From the NCBI RefSeq assembly GCF_003347495.1, contig NZ_QCXY01000010.1, forward strand, positions 205,369 to 269,368: 64,000 nt of DNA, given 5' to 3'. Positions 36,842-45,780 of this stretch are shown one piece after another. The translations under genes were made by a program, and so were the position numbers. The notes beneath the pieces were generated by a model. The model was not told the DNA's origin. It was given only the letters and a program-made list of their open reading frames with translations, and made no database searches. The DNA comes from Pleomorphovibrio marinus (lineage in GTDB: Bacteria; Bacteroidota; Bacteroidia; Cytophagales; Cyclobacteriaceae). How positions within the stretch are numbered: the first letter of the stretch is position 1; every line of letters begins with the position of its first letter.

Positions 36842-37173
36842 AATAAATGCGGAGAACTTAAGTCAGCAGCAGTGGGTACGCTCTTTCACCACCACTGCAA
36901 AACTTCATTTCTCAAGGCATTCTATATCGTCTATTTTGTTTCCAACAACAAGAAGGGAATAAGTAGGTGAGAATTGAGCCGTAAGCTTGAGTTAAGGCAA
37001 AAGATCCGCTGGTTTTTCAAGCAAAAGGCGATGGAACAGCCATATCTTCCTCATGGTGGGGTAGGTTGAAATAGACGAATATATTGATGGGACAGGAATA
37101 GGATCAAAAGGACTTAGGAAGAAACGTGGGTAAGAAGAAAATCATAGTTGCGGGAATAGAACGGGAGCCATAA
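36842..37173 (+). pseudogene. IS1595-family transposase fossil
   Basis: Not an open frame, but the plus strand translates to a decayed IS1595/ISXO2-type transposase. In the frame of base 36848 it reads VGTLFHH, then KAFYIVYFVSNNKKGIS, an in-frame TGA at 36968, then ELSRKLELRQKIRWFFKQK. After a shift near 37055-37069 it continues VEIDEYIDGT (first D-E of the DDE site), and after a second shift near 37125 it reads KKKIIVAGIER, ending at a TAA at 37171. Earlier stop codons remove the zinc-ribbon N-terminus. At least one stop and two frameshifts make it inactive. Confidence 0.72.
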
Positions 37174-37186
37174 TACTATTCAACTG

Positions 37187-37340
37187 TTACTCTTCCCATT
37201 TTAATTTGGCCAACATCACTCCTTGGAAATCTCCAAGATCACTTATAAACCACAGTCCGTCTTCCTGGATGATTTCGGGTGCCCAAATCGGAAGCTCAGC
37301 TAGGAGATTTTCATCCTTCAATACCCCGAAATTTTTGGGA
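37187..37340 (-). pseudogene. C-terminal fragment of a glycoside hydrolase (GH32/GH43-like)
   Basis: A short frame on the minus strand ends LLAELPIWAPEIIQEDGLWF followed by ISDLGDFQGVMLAKLKW and two glutamates. The A-P-E-I-x-x-x-[E/D]-G-x-W-[F/Y]-I-S pattern with a closing L-K-W is typical of the last blades of GH43/GH32 five-bladed propellers. Nothing upstream continues the domain. The fragment runs into a perfect palindrome (GAAACCC-GAAA-GGGTTTC, 37349-37366) and then into a copy of the REP-like repeat, so the rest of the gene was lost. Confidence 0.5.
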
Positions 37341-37348
37341 AGCACAAA

Positions 37349-37493
37349 GAAACCCGAAAGGGTTTCAACCCCACTAGCCCCGCGTGACAAACCCGGGGTA
37401 AGGTAACAATATAGGCAACCGGCAACCCCGGGAAGGGGTTGAACTCCCCTGAACGCAAATTCCGGCGATTGTCAAAATTTGAAAACGGAAATG
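37349..37493. repeat. Solitary copy of the REP-like repeat, same orientation as the main array
   Basis: The segment 37411-37493 matches 21804-21885 of the main array almost base for base, including the CCCC/GGGG palindrome, the GGGGTTGAACTCCCC hairpin and the following spacer through GAAAACGGAAATG. The main visible difference is one extra base inside the palindrome. Just upstream are the perfect hairpin GAAACCC-GAAA-GGGTTTC (37349-37366) and a CCCCG/CGGGG pair. It ends 30 bp before the amidohydrolase stop codon. Confidence 0.85.
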
Positions 37494-37523
37494 TTCAGAG
37501 CCTTGATGAAAGGAGGAAACTAC

Positions 37524-38867
37524 TCACTCCACTATATTCTTATACACCCTCCCATCCTTCATAATGACCAAAAACTTCTCCTCCGGCTGGGCGATCAGGG
37601 AAAGGTCTTCCAGAGGATCTCCATCCACCAGGATCAAATCGGCTAATGCACCCTCCTCCACTACTCCCAATTTGCCGGGATAAGGGCTTCTCAGCCCGGA
37701 CATTTGCAGCAATTCTGCATTGTCATATGTGACCATTTTAAGAATTTCTGCATTGGTAAACCAGGACTGTAGTCGTAAGATATACTCATTTTGGAGCTTG
37801 TTTAATTCTGGCTCAAACAGAAAATCAGTGCCCCAGGCCAATTTCACCTTATGCTTCTTGGCCAGAGGCCAAACCTTGGCTTGCCCTTCAATGACCGGCT
37901 TGCGCTTTTCCCTACGTAGGGGATCCATGTCAGGGCTATCCTCAATAAGGTTCTGAAGACTCAACCATACCTTTTTCCTAGCTAGCAATTTCATGGTCTT
38001 TTCGTCCATCAGCTGACCATGTTCAATGCACCTGACTCCCGCCTCCACGGCCTTACGGATGGCCCTGTCCGTGTAAGCATGTACGGTCACATAGGTTCCC
38101 CAATCCTCAGCAGCCTCCACGGCAGCCTTCATTTCGTCCAAGGTATATTGCGTCACATCCACGGGGTCATACGCAGAAGAAGTTCCTCCACCCGCCATCA
38201 GCTTGATTTGACTTGCCCCGAACCTTAGGTTTTCCCTGACCGCGGTAAGCACTTCTCCCTGTCCATCCGCAATAAAAGTGGCTCCCAGCTTTTCTGCCCT
38301 GGATGCCTCCCCAAAGAACTTCCTGGACCTTTCATCAGGGGTTCTGAAGTCACCATGTCCACTGGTTTGGCTGATGGTGGCACCGGATGGCCATACTCTT
38401 GGGCCTATTGCCTCTCCGTTGTCTATGGCTTGTTTTAATGGGAAAATGGGGCCTCCCACGTCCCTTACGGAGGTAAAGCCCCTCATCAGCATCTTCTCGG
38501 TCTCTAGAGGTGCTTTTTCCATTACTATCCTTTGGGAAAACAAGGGGCTCATCATCTCCTTCATAGTCAGCGACCCAAAAACAAGGTGCACATGTACGTC
38601 TATCAGCCCTGGCATAAGGGTTCCCCCATTTCCGGGGATTACAACGGTGCCTTCCGGTACCGATAGGGAGCCAGGGCCAATAGTTTGGATTTGGCTTCCA
38701 CTAATCCAGACATTCAAAGGTTCCGTCAAAGAGCTAGATGCCCCATTAAAAATCCGGACATTTTCTATCAAAACAGAGGAAGGGGTTTCTTGGGCAAATA
38801 GTACAGGAAATTGTAGGATAATAAAGGCCAAGGCAAGAAGAATAGGTCTGGCTAAAATTTTCAACAT
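37524..38867 (-). CDS. Secreted amidohydrolase (imidazolonepropionase-like)
   Basis: A 447-residue protein with a signal peptide (ILLALAFIILQFPVLFAQ). The metal-binding GLIDVHVH motif is followed by TVHAYTDRAIRKAV, the CIEHGQLMD histidine and WGTDFLFEP with the metal aspartate. A final PGKLGVVEEGALADLILVDGDP is typical of the composite beta domain in amidohydrolases of the Xaa-Pro dipeptidase/imidazolonepropionase-like group. It is probably a periplasmic hydrolase of an amide or peptide, substrate unknown. It lies 87 bp downstream of the cytochrome-domain gene and could belong to that operon. Confidence 0.9.
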   Translation of the reverse strand: MLKILARPILLALAFIILQFPVLFAQETPSSVLIENVRIFNGASSSLTEPLNVWISGSQIQTIGPGSLSVPEGTVVIPGNGGTLMPGLIDVHVHLVFGSLTMKEMMSPLFSQRIVMEKAPLETEKMLMRGFTSVRDVGGPIFPLKQAIDNGEAIGPRVWPSGATISQTSGHGDFRTPDERSRKFFGEASRAEKLGATFIADGQGEVLTAVRENLRFGASQIKLMAGGGTSSAYDPVDVTQYTLDEMKAAVEAAEDWGTYVTVHAYTDRAIRKAVEAGVRCIEHGQLMDEKTMKLLARKKVWLSLQNLIEDSPDMDPLRREKRKPVIEGQAKVWPLAKKHKVKLAWGTDFLFEPELNKLQNEYILRLQSWFTNAEILKMVTYDNAELLQMSGLRSPYPGKLGVVEEGALADLILVDGDPLEDLSLIAQPEEKFLVIMKDGRVYKNIVE

Positions 38868-38954
38868 ACAAAAGGAATAAAATTCATAAAAACTTCTTTC
38901 TGAGCCAGTTTCCAGGTAATTCCTTTGTTCGCCTCTATCCTACTGGGTCACTAA

Positions 38955-40403
38955 TTATTCCCCTTTCACCGGTACTACCTGAACGGTAAGGGAATCCACC
39001 ACTGTCACCTCAAAACCAAGGTTTACCTCCAACTTGTTGAGTTTCTCCTCCAACTGCTTGGCACCTTGCTTGGTGACCCTACTGTCCCATACATAAAGGC
39101 TTCTCAGGTTTCCCAAATCCCCCAACGCCAGGACACCTTCATCCCCCACCTTAGTGCCATAGATATTTAAAAACTCCAAATAGGGCAACTCCTTGATATG
39201 GCCCATCGCCTTGTCAGTAATGGAGGTTTTCTCTGCCCTTAATCGAGTGAGGTTGGTCATTTTCGCCACGGAAGCAAAACCCTCATCCGTCACAGGAGAG
39301 TCCTTTATATCCAGCCAGGTCACCTGATTTGGAAAAGCCTCCGCTATTTCAGCCAACAATTCATCCACAGGTAAGCTTTTGTTGAGTGTAACTTGTAACC
39401 AGTTTTCATTGTTGGAGAGGGGTTTGATCATTACCCCCTTAGATTTTATTTCTTTTACTTTTTCTGGATCCGCTTCTTCCACCCCTTCCGCAAGTAACAA
39501 TTCTACCTCGGTTTTGTTTGCATCAGGGTCTGCGAGGGTCAATAGGATATCATCTATTTCGCTGTTGGTTTTTAATTCAGCTACCTTTTTGTCAAATGGG
39601 GCACCCTCAGCAATCCACCACTCCAATAGTGCCACCTGTCCAGGGGTAAGTTGTGTCTTTCCTTTGGGGGGCATATGGTCATCATCGCTTTCGGGCAGGT
39701 GTATGCGTTTGATCATTTCACTATCCAAGGGTTGACCTGCCACGAATACGGGGCCACTCTCTCCTCCTTTTTTGAGGTAATCCACGGTGTGCATTTGAAG
39801 TTCCCCTTTCTTCTTGCTTGCGTTGTGGCATGAATTGCAGCGCATCTCCAAAATAGGATGTACGATATCCTCAAATACCACTGCCTCTTCTATATTTTCT
39901 ATGGGCTTAAAACCCCTTTGCTGCTGTGGCAATCCGGCCAAAGCCCTCATTCCATCAGGCATGTATTGGGTCAGGTAGGTAGTACCATGGGTAAGGGAAC
40001 CCCCATAGTGGCCGGCTCCCCCCAGAAATACCATCATCAGTGAAAGTAGGCCCACATAGGCCTTCTCCAATTTCGGATCTTGCTTCTTTTCCTTTCGGGT
40101 GTAGATAAACCAGGCTCCAAATGCAAAAACCACCAGACCAATTCCCAACCATTGGTGAATGGCCAGAAGATCTTCACTATAGCCACCATCTGTAGCCAAC
40201 ATCAACCCCAAAATGGCCGTAATCAATGCGGAAACGGCTCCCAAAAAAAGGGTAAATCCTACCGCTGGTCTTAAGGACCGGTATTTTTCCTTTCTGGAAA
40301 CAAATTCCAAAATGAAGCCCAGAACCAAAAACCCTATGGGTAAATGCAGGAACAGAGGGTGAAACCTCCCCAAGAAAATAATGAAATCCGCTGATTGATC
40401 CAT
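38955..40403 (-). CDS. Membrane-anchored planctomycete-type cytochrome c protein with LRR-like tail
   Basis: A 482-residue protein. Five or so N-terminal membrane helices (FHPLFLHLPIGFLVLGFILE and following) match the DUF2231-like module. A heme c motif MRCNSCH in the PSC-type domain with HMPPKGKTQLTPGQ comes next. The C-terminus has leucine-rich-like repeats (LTRLRAEKTSITDKAMGHIK, LEFLNIYGTKVGDEG). The CxxCH motif predicts one covalently bound heme facing the periplasm. It is the last gene of a three-gene set with the DUF1501 and PSD1/DUF1553 genes, 23 bp after the former. Electron transfer or a sensing role is plausible but unproven. Confidence 0.85.
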   Translation of the reverse strand: MDQSADFIIFLGRFHPLFLHLPIGFLVLGFILEFVSRKEKYRSLRPAVGFTLFLGAVSALITAILGLMLATDGGYSEDLLAIHQWLGIGLVVFAFGAWFIYTRKEKKQDPKLEKAYVGLLSLMMVFLGGAGHYGGSLTHGTTYLTQYMPDGMRALAGLPQQQRGFKPIENIEEAVVFEDIVHPILEMRCNSCHNASKKKGELQMHTVDYLKKGGESGPVFVAGQPLDSEMIKRIHLPESDDDHMPPKGKTQLTPGQVALLEWWIAEGAPFDKKVAELKTNSEIDDILLTLADPDANKTEVELLLAEGVEEADPEKVKEIKSKGVMIKPLSNNENWLQVTLNKSLPVDELLAEIAEAFPNQVTWLDIKDSPVTDEGFASVAKMTNLTRLRAEKTSITDKAMGHIKELPYLEFLNIYGTKVGDEGVLALGDLGNLRSLYVWDSRVTKQGAKQLEEKLNKLEVNLGFEVTVVDSLTVQVVPVKGE

Positions 40404-40426
40404 ACCTCTTTACTTACTATATATTG

Positions 40427-41896
40427 CTATGCGATTACTTTATGTACTACTTTGCCAGAGACATCCGTAAGTCGAAAATCCCTTCCTTGCGCAAAATAGG
40501 TGAATTTCTCGTGATCATATCCCATTAGGTGAAGAATTGTTGCTTGTAAATCATGGACATGCACACGGTCTTTTACGGCATAATACCCTATTTCGTCGGT
40601 TTCCCCAAGGGTATAACCTCCCTTTACTCCTCCCCCGGCCATCCAAATCGGGAACGCTTCCGTGTGGTGGTCTCTGCCCTTGAAGGGCCAGACCCTACCC
40701 CCACGGTTTTCTTGCATGGGTGTCCTTCCAAATTCCCCTCCCCATACCACAAGGGTCTCGTCGAGCAATCCCCGTTGCTTCAAGTCTTTTACCAATGCAG
40801 CCATCGGCCTGTCCACTTGTTGGCACTTGTTGGTAAGACCCACTTCCAAAGATTCCCTTTCGCTCACCCCGTGGGTATCCCAACCCCAATCAAAAAGCTG
40901 TACGAAACGAACCCCTTTTTCAATGAGCCTTCTTGCCAAGAGGCAATTGTTGGCAAAGGAGGTTTTGCCCGGGGAAGTCCCGTACATCTCATGGATATAT
41001 TCCGGTTCATCTTTGATGTCCATCACCTCAGGTACAGAGGTCTGCATGCGAAAGGCCATTTCGTACTGGGATATTCGGGTAAGGATTTCCGGATCTCCGG
41101 TATCCCTATATTCTTTTTCATTGACCCCGTTTATGGCGTCTATGGTTTGCTTTCTAAGCTTCCCGTCCATTCCTGATGGGTTACCTACATAGAGAACGGG
41201 GTCGCCTTCTGACCTACATTGTACTCCCTGGTAAACCGATGGCAAAAAACCGCTTCCCCATACCGACTTCCCCGCATCCGGGGTATTTCCCCCCGATACC
41301 AAAACGATAAACCCGGGAAGGTTTTCATTTTCGGATCCCAGGCCATAGGTAACCCATGAACCCATACTGGGGCGGCCCAGGCGGGGTGATCCTGTATGCA
41401 GAAGTAACTGGGCGGGAGCATGGTTAAACTCGTCGGTATGCATGGTTTTAATGAGCGAAACATCATCCACCATGCTTGAAAAATGAGGCAGTAGGTCGGA
41501 GACCACCATTCCCGAATCCCCCCTCTCCAAGAATTTTGCCTGAGGGCCAAGCATCTTGGGAACCCCTTGGATAAAGGCAAATTTTTTCCCTTCCAAAAGC
41601 GAGGGTGGGCAATCCTTACCATCTAGCTTCCCCAACTCCGGCTTATAGTCAAACAACTCCAACTGGGAAGGTGCCCCGGCCATATGCAAATAAATAATCC
41701 GCTTTGCCTTGGGCGCAAAATGAGGGATTTTATCCACCAAGTCCTCCATAGCCTGCTGATGGGAATCCTTTCCGGTACCACAGCCCATAAGAGAACCCAA
41801 GGCTATAGCTCCCAGGCCAGAGGCACATTGCTTTATAAAGTGCCTCCTGGTTTTGCTTTGTAACTCCCTATATTGTAGTTCTTCAATTAAATTCAT
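40427..41896 (-). CDS. DUF1501 family secreted protein (Tat substrate)
   Basis: A 489-residue protein. A twin-arginine signal (KTRRHFIKQCASGLGAIALG) ending near a lipobox-like LMGC leads into a sulfatase/phosphatase-fold DUF1501 domain: RIIYLHMAGAPSQLELFDYK, MHTDEFNHAPAQ, GWDTHG and VVWGGEFGRTPMQENRGGR with DHHTEAFPIWMAGGGVKGG. These conserved acidic and histidine residues suggest metal binding. DUF1501 genes almost always sit beside a DUF1549/DUF1553 cytochrome gene, as here (4 bp gap upstream). The exact reaction is not known. Confidence 0.92.
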   Translation of the reverse strand: MNLIEELQYRELQSKTRRHFIKQCASGLGAIALGSLMGCGTGKDSHQQAMEDLVDKIPHFAPKAKRIIYLHMAGAPSQLELFDYKPELGKLDGKDCPPSLLEGKKFAFIQGVPKMLGPQAKFLERGDSGMVVSDLLPHFSSMVDDVSLIKTMHTDEFNHAPAQLLLHTGSPRLGRPSMGSWVTYGLGSENENLPGFIVLVSGGNTPDAGKSVWGSGFLPSVYQGVQCRSEGDPVLYVGNPSGMDGKLRKQTIDAINGVNEKEYRDTGDPEILTRISQYEMAFRMQTSVPEVMDIKDEPEYIHEMYGTSPGKTSFANNCLLARRLIEKGVRFVQLFDWGWDTHGVSERESLEVGLTNKCQQVDRPMAALVKDLKQRGLLDETLVVWGGEFGRTPMQENRGGRVWPFKGRDHHTEAFPIWMAGGGVKGGYTLGETDEIGYYAVKDRVHVHDLQATILHLMGYDHEKFTYFAQGRDFRLTDVSGKVVHKVIA

Positions 41897-41900
41897 CTTA

Positions 41901-44741
41901 CTAAGATTTCATCACAAACTCATCCAGGTTCATCATGGCATTGGCCATCACTGTCCACAGTGCCAATTCCTTGCTCTCCTCACCTGTGAATTGGCAAATG
42001 GCTTCTGGATCATTGTCAAAATATACCGAAGTTTGTTGGTATAACTTCAATAGATCTTCCATTTTATCCTCTTGGATACCCCTTAACATGGTGAGGCTGT
42101 ACATGAGTTTAATCTTTTGGTCCACCTTCTCGCTACCCTTGTCCTTCAATACCTTGCGGGCCAAAGCTTGAGCAGCCTCTAGATAAACCGGGTCATTTAA
42201 AGTCACCAAGGCTTGTAGAGGGGTATTGGTGTTAATCCTGCGAGGCAGGCAAAACTCCCGGCTCGGGGCATCGAAGGAGATGAAAGAGGGATATGGACTC
42301 GTTCTTCTCCAAAAGGTATAAAGAGCCCTTCTGTTCCGATCTTCCCCTTGGCTAGTTTTCCAGCTGAAGCCCCCACTATACACTACCTGCCAAATGCCCT
42401 CCGGTTGCACGGGCATCACACTGGGACCAAACATTTTTCCGCTGAGCAAACCACTCACTGCCAATGCCTGGTCCCTAACTTGCTCAGAGTTGAGCCTGAC
42501 CCTTGGCCCCCTAGCTAGCAGTTTATTTCTGGGGTCCACCTCTTTATGGTCATCCCGCATTATGGAAGACTGCTGATAAGTGGAAGAACTTACTAATTCT
42601 TTGAGTAATGCCTTGACATCCCAATTATGGTGATGGATAAACCTAAGTGCCATCCAATCCAACAACTCAGGGTGAGTGGGGGGGATTCCCTGGGACCCAA
42701 AGTCCTCTAAAGTTTCAACGATCCCCAGGCCAAACAGTTGTTCCCAAAACCGATTGACAGTAACTCTTGCGGTTAAGGGGTTTTTATGGGAAATGATCCA
42801 CTGGGCAAGTCCCAGCCTATCCTGAGGCCAATCATTTTTGAAACTGTTCCATTTTTCCGGTACCCCGGGTTTCACCTCTTCACCCAAGACCATCCAGTTT
42901 CCCTTTTCAAAAACCCTGGTCTTCCGCCTATACCCGTCTTTTAAATCCACCATGATAGGCGTGGTAGTCCTTTTTTTATCTGTATTGAAGATGTCATGAA
43001 AATCTTTTTCTACCTTATCGTACCCTTTCTGACCCTCCCCAGGAAGAGCCTGATGCAATACGACCCACTCGATAAAGCACTCTGTATGGGCTTTATCGGC
43101 ACCTTCCAGCACAAAATACAGATCCCGCTTCCCAAACATAGGTTTGATGGGCACTGAAAGTGTCTCTCTTATGGTATATATTTTATCCTTTTTCTCCTCA
43201 TTGTCAAAAACCTTCTTGGTCTTTTGGTTCACAGGGAATGAACCTATGATTTCCCCATCCTTAGCATCTACCCTTATCTGCATTACCCCTACAGAGGTAT
43301 CCGCCTGGTACCTAAGCATTAACCTGTTTTCGCCCGTAAAGGGGACTTCTTTTCTTCTGGAATACACACTATCCGAAACCTTGAAAACAGAGGTTCCGGG
43401 GATGGCAAGCCCCTTTTCCATTTGCTCGAAGAAATGGGGGTGTAACTTGGGCTCGGTGATTCTGATAAGCTGTCTGTAGTAGCGAGGATTATGTTCTGCA
43501 TTTCCTCCGCAGTGCCCCCTCACCCATTCCTGGATCCTTTCCAATGCCGACTGGTCTTCTTCATCTTCAAAATCCACCAATACCGGAGACTCACTTGGGA
43601 TGTCTGCATCTGCACTTTGGTTGAAAAATGCCATGGACTTAAAAAAATCCTCATGCCTAATGGGGTCATAAGGATGACTATGGCACTGCACACATTCCAT
43701 CGTAGTACCTTGTAATACCGACCATGTGGTATTTACCCTATCTATCAGTGCTGCATTCCTGAATTCCTCGTTGTCTGTCCCCCCTTCGTCATTATTCATA
43801 GTGTTTCTATGGAAGGCAGTGGCTATATAATTAGGATCGTCGGGTTTAGGAAATAGATCCCCTGCAAGCTGCTCAGCCACAAACTGATCAAAAGACATAT
43901 TGGTGTTGAAGGCTTTGATTAACCAATCCCTATATTTCCAGATGCTTCTTGGCCTATCTGCCTCATATCCTTTGGAATCTGCATACCTGGCCAAGTCCAT
44001 CCACATGGCTGCCCAGCGTTCCCCATAAGCCGGGGATGAAAGCAGCTCATCGACAAGGTTTTCATAAGCATCCGCTGAGTCATCCTCAACAAATGCCGCC
44101 ACTTGCTCCAAAGTAGGAGGTAATCCGGTGAGGTCTAAGCTGACCCTTCTAATCAAACTGTATTTATCTGCCCTTGGGTTGGGGGACAACCCTTCTTCAG
44201 TCATCCTTTGAAGCACAAATTTGTCTATGTCATTAGACACCCATTCGCTGTCTACATTGGGAACCTCCTGCTTTTTGGGAGGGATATAAGCCCAGTGATC
44301 TTTCCAGGGTGCACCCTGATTGATCCATCTACGAAACAACCTAACTTCCTCATCCGTGAGTGGATCGGCATCTAGTGGCATTCTGACCTCGGGATCATGA
44401 TGCGTGATCCTATTCAGCAATTCACTTTTCCATGTATTGCCTGGGACTATAGCCCTAAGCCCGGATTCGTTTACGGCCAAGGCTTCCTCCTCAAAAAGTA
44501 GGCTGAACCCACCAGATTTTTTCACACCACCGTGACAGGCGATGCATTTTTTATTTATGATAGGCCTGATATCGGCATTAAAATCCACTGGCGGACCCAG
44601 AATGCTTGCTGGTATTGCCTCCTGCTTATTTTCAACAGGCACAATTCTCAGAAACCCTATTACTGCAAAGAAAACCAACAGGCAAATTGCAGCTATGATG
44701 GGTTTCCTCCAAGGATTAATATAAGTCACTTTAGGGTTCAT
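41901..44741 (-). CDS. PSD1 / DUF1549-DUF1553 planctomycete-type cytochrome c protein
   Basis: A protein of 946 residues. One N-terminal membrane anchor (IAAICLLVFFAVIGFLRIV) and a cytochrome-like domain with CIACHGG come first. DUF1549 (WVSNDIDKFVLQRMTEEGLS, RRVSLDLTGLPPTLEQV) and the second heme motif ECVQCHSHPYDPI follow. A carbohydrate-binding-like middle leads to C-terminal DUF1553 (LTARVTVNRFWEQLFGLGIV, LNDPVYLEAAQALARKV). It is predicted to be a periplasmic diheme protein. In Planctomycetes and Bacteroidota these are thought to act in degradation of complex substrates, but no enzymatic activity is established to my knowledge. First gene of the three-gene operon. Confidence 0.93.
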   Translation of the reverse strand: MNPKVTYINPWRKPIIAAICLLVFFAVIGFLRIVPVENKQEAIPASILGPPVDFNADIRPIINKKCIACHGGVKKSGGFSLLFEEEALAVNESGLRAIVPGNTWKSELLNRITHHDPEVRMPLDADPLTDEEVRLFRRWINQGAPWKDHWAYIPPKKQEVPNVDSEWVSNDIDKFVLQRMTEEGLSPNPRADKYSLIRRVSLDLTGLPPTLEQVAAFVEDDSADAYENLVDELLSSPAYGERWAAMWMDLARYADSKGYEADRPRSIWKYRDWLIKAFNTNMSFDQFVAEQLAGDLFPKPDDPNYIATAFHRNTMNNDEGGTDNEEFRNAALIDRVNTTWSVLQGTTMECVQCHSHPYDPIRHEDFFKSMAFFNQSADADIPSESPVLVDFEDEEDQSALERIQEWVRGHCGGNAEHNPRYYRQLIRITEPKLHPHFFEQMEKGLAIPGTSVFKVSDSVYSRRKEVPFTGENRLMLRYQADTSVGVMQIRVDAKDGEIIGSFPVNQKTKKVFDNEEKKDKIYTIRETLSVPIKPMFGKRDLYFVLEGADKAHTECFIEWVVLHQALPGEGQKGYDKVEKDFHDIFNTDKKRTTTPIMVDLKDGYRRKTRVFEKGNWMVLGEEVKPGVPEKWNSFKNDWPQDRLGLAQWIISHKNPLTARVTVNRFWEQLFGLGIVETLEDFGSQGIPPTHPELLDWMALRFIHHHNWDVKALLKELVSSSTYQQSSIMRDDHKEVDPRNKLLARGPRVRLNSEQVRDQALAVSGLLSGKMFGPSVMPVQPEGIWQVVYSGGFSWKTSQGEDRNRRALYTFWRRTSPYPSFISFDAPSREFCLPRRINTNTPLQALVTLNDPVYLEAAQALARKVLKDKGSEKVDQKIKLMYSLTMLRGIQEDKMEDLLKLYQQTSVYFDNDPEAICQFTGEESKELALWTVMANAMMNLDEFVMKS

Positions 44742-44879
44742 GGTACATTCAGTAGCTTTCCAAAGTAGAGAATTATTTCTTCAAATCAAAAGCAACTAGG
44801 GCAAAGGACAATAGCTTTTGTTAAAGGGTAAAATAAGGCCATGAAGGTGGTTTTGAAGGTGTTACTAACCGTGGTTTTC

Positions 44880-45758
44880 TCACCCAAATAGCGGGGAGCT
44901 TAAGTATCTGTCACCCCGATCGCAAGTAATGCATACCAATACACCCTCTTCCAGGGTTTCTGCCAGTTCCAGTGCAGCATGCAAGGCTCCTCCACTACTC
45001 ATCCCTGCCAGGATGCCTTCTTCCTTTGCCATCCTCCTGGTCATGAGGGTAGCCTGTTCTTCACTTACATCAATGACTTGGTCCACTCTTTCCTTTTCAA
45101 AAATTTTGGGCAGAAATTCCGGGGACCACCTTCTGATGCCAGGTATGCTGGAGCCATCTGTGGGCTGGGTGCCTATTATCTGGATATTAGGATTCTTTTC
45201 TTTTAAATACCTCGACACCCCCATGATGGTGCCGGTAGTCCCCATCGCGGAGACAAAATGAGTGATTTTCCCTCCAGTATCTTTGTAGATTTCCGGGCCA
45301 GTGCCATGGTAATGGGCCAGGTAATTATCAGGATTGGCAAATTGGTTTAGCATAAAATAGCCATCCTTTTCTGCCATTTCCTCGGCAAGGGTACGGGAAT
45401 ACTCTATGGTCTTTTCGGCAGGTGTCAACTTCACCTTGGCACCATAGGCCTCCATGGAAAGGACCCGCTCCCTAGTAGAGTTATCCGGCATTACTAAGGT
45501 CATCTCCACCCCCAGCAGATTGGCCACCATGGCCAGGGCAATGCCAGTGTTTCCACTTGTGGCCTCTACTAATTTGTCCCCCTTTTTAATCTCTCCCCTC
45601 TCAATGGCCATCTTTATCATGTGGAAAGCAGCCCTGTCTTTCACAGAACCTCCGGGGTTTTGGCCTTCAAGTTTACAAAAAATCTTCACCTTCGGGCGAG
45701 TGGGAATATGTTCTAAGGCAATCAAAGGCGTATTGCCGATGAGTTCAAATAACTTCAT
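44880..45758 (-). CDS. cysM: Cysteine synthase (CysM/CysK type)
   Basis: A 292-residue PLP enzyme of the O-acetylserine sulfhydrylase family. LIGNTPLIALEHI is followed by GGSVKDRAAF with the PLP lysine K40. EATSGNTGIALAMVA binds the substrate carboxylate, and SAMGTTGTIMGVSRYL binds the PLP phosphate. It makes cysteine from O-acetylserine and sulfide (or thiosulfate for CysM). At 292 residues it is nearer CysM, but the subtype is a guess. It is 22 bp downstream of the serine acetyltransferase gene that makes its substrate. Confidence 0.93.
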   Translation of the reverse strand: MKLFELIGNTPLIALEHIPTRPKVKIFCKLEGQNPGGSVKDRAAFHMIKMAIERGEIKKGDKLVEATSGNTGIALAMVANLLGVEMTLVMPDNSTRERVLSMEAYGAKVKLTPAEKTIEYSRTLAEEMAEKDGYFMLNQFANPDNYLAHYHGTGPEIYKDTGGKITHFVSAMGTTGTIMGVSRYLKEKNPNIQIIGTQPTDGSSIPGIRRWSPEFLPKIFEKERVDQVIDVSEEQATLMTRRMAKEEGILAGMSSGGALHAALELAETLEEGVLVCITCDRGDRYLSSPLFG

Positions 45759-45780
45759 AGTGTTTGGGTGTATTTACGGG

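Noticed and set aside
38278..38880. A 200-codon plus-strand frame opposite the amidohydrolase
   Set aside because: Antisense to a clear amidohydrolase with signal peptide and metal motifs.
40553..41192. Overlapping 176- and 207-codon plus-strand frames opposite the DUF1501 gene
   Set aside because: Antisense shadows of a well-supported DUF1501 gene; composition is not protein-like.
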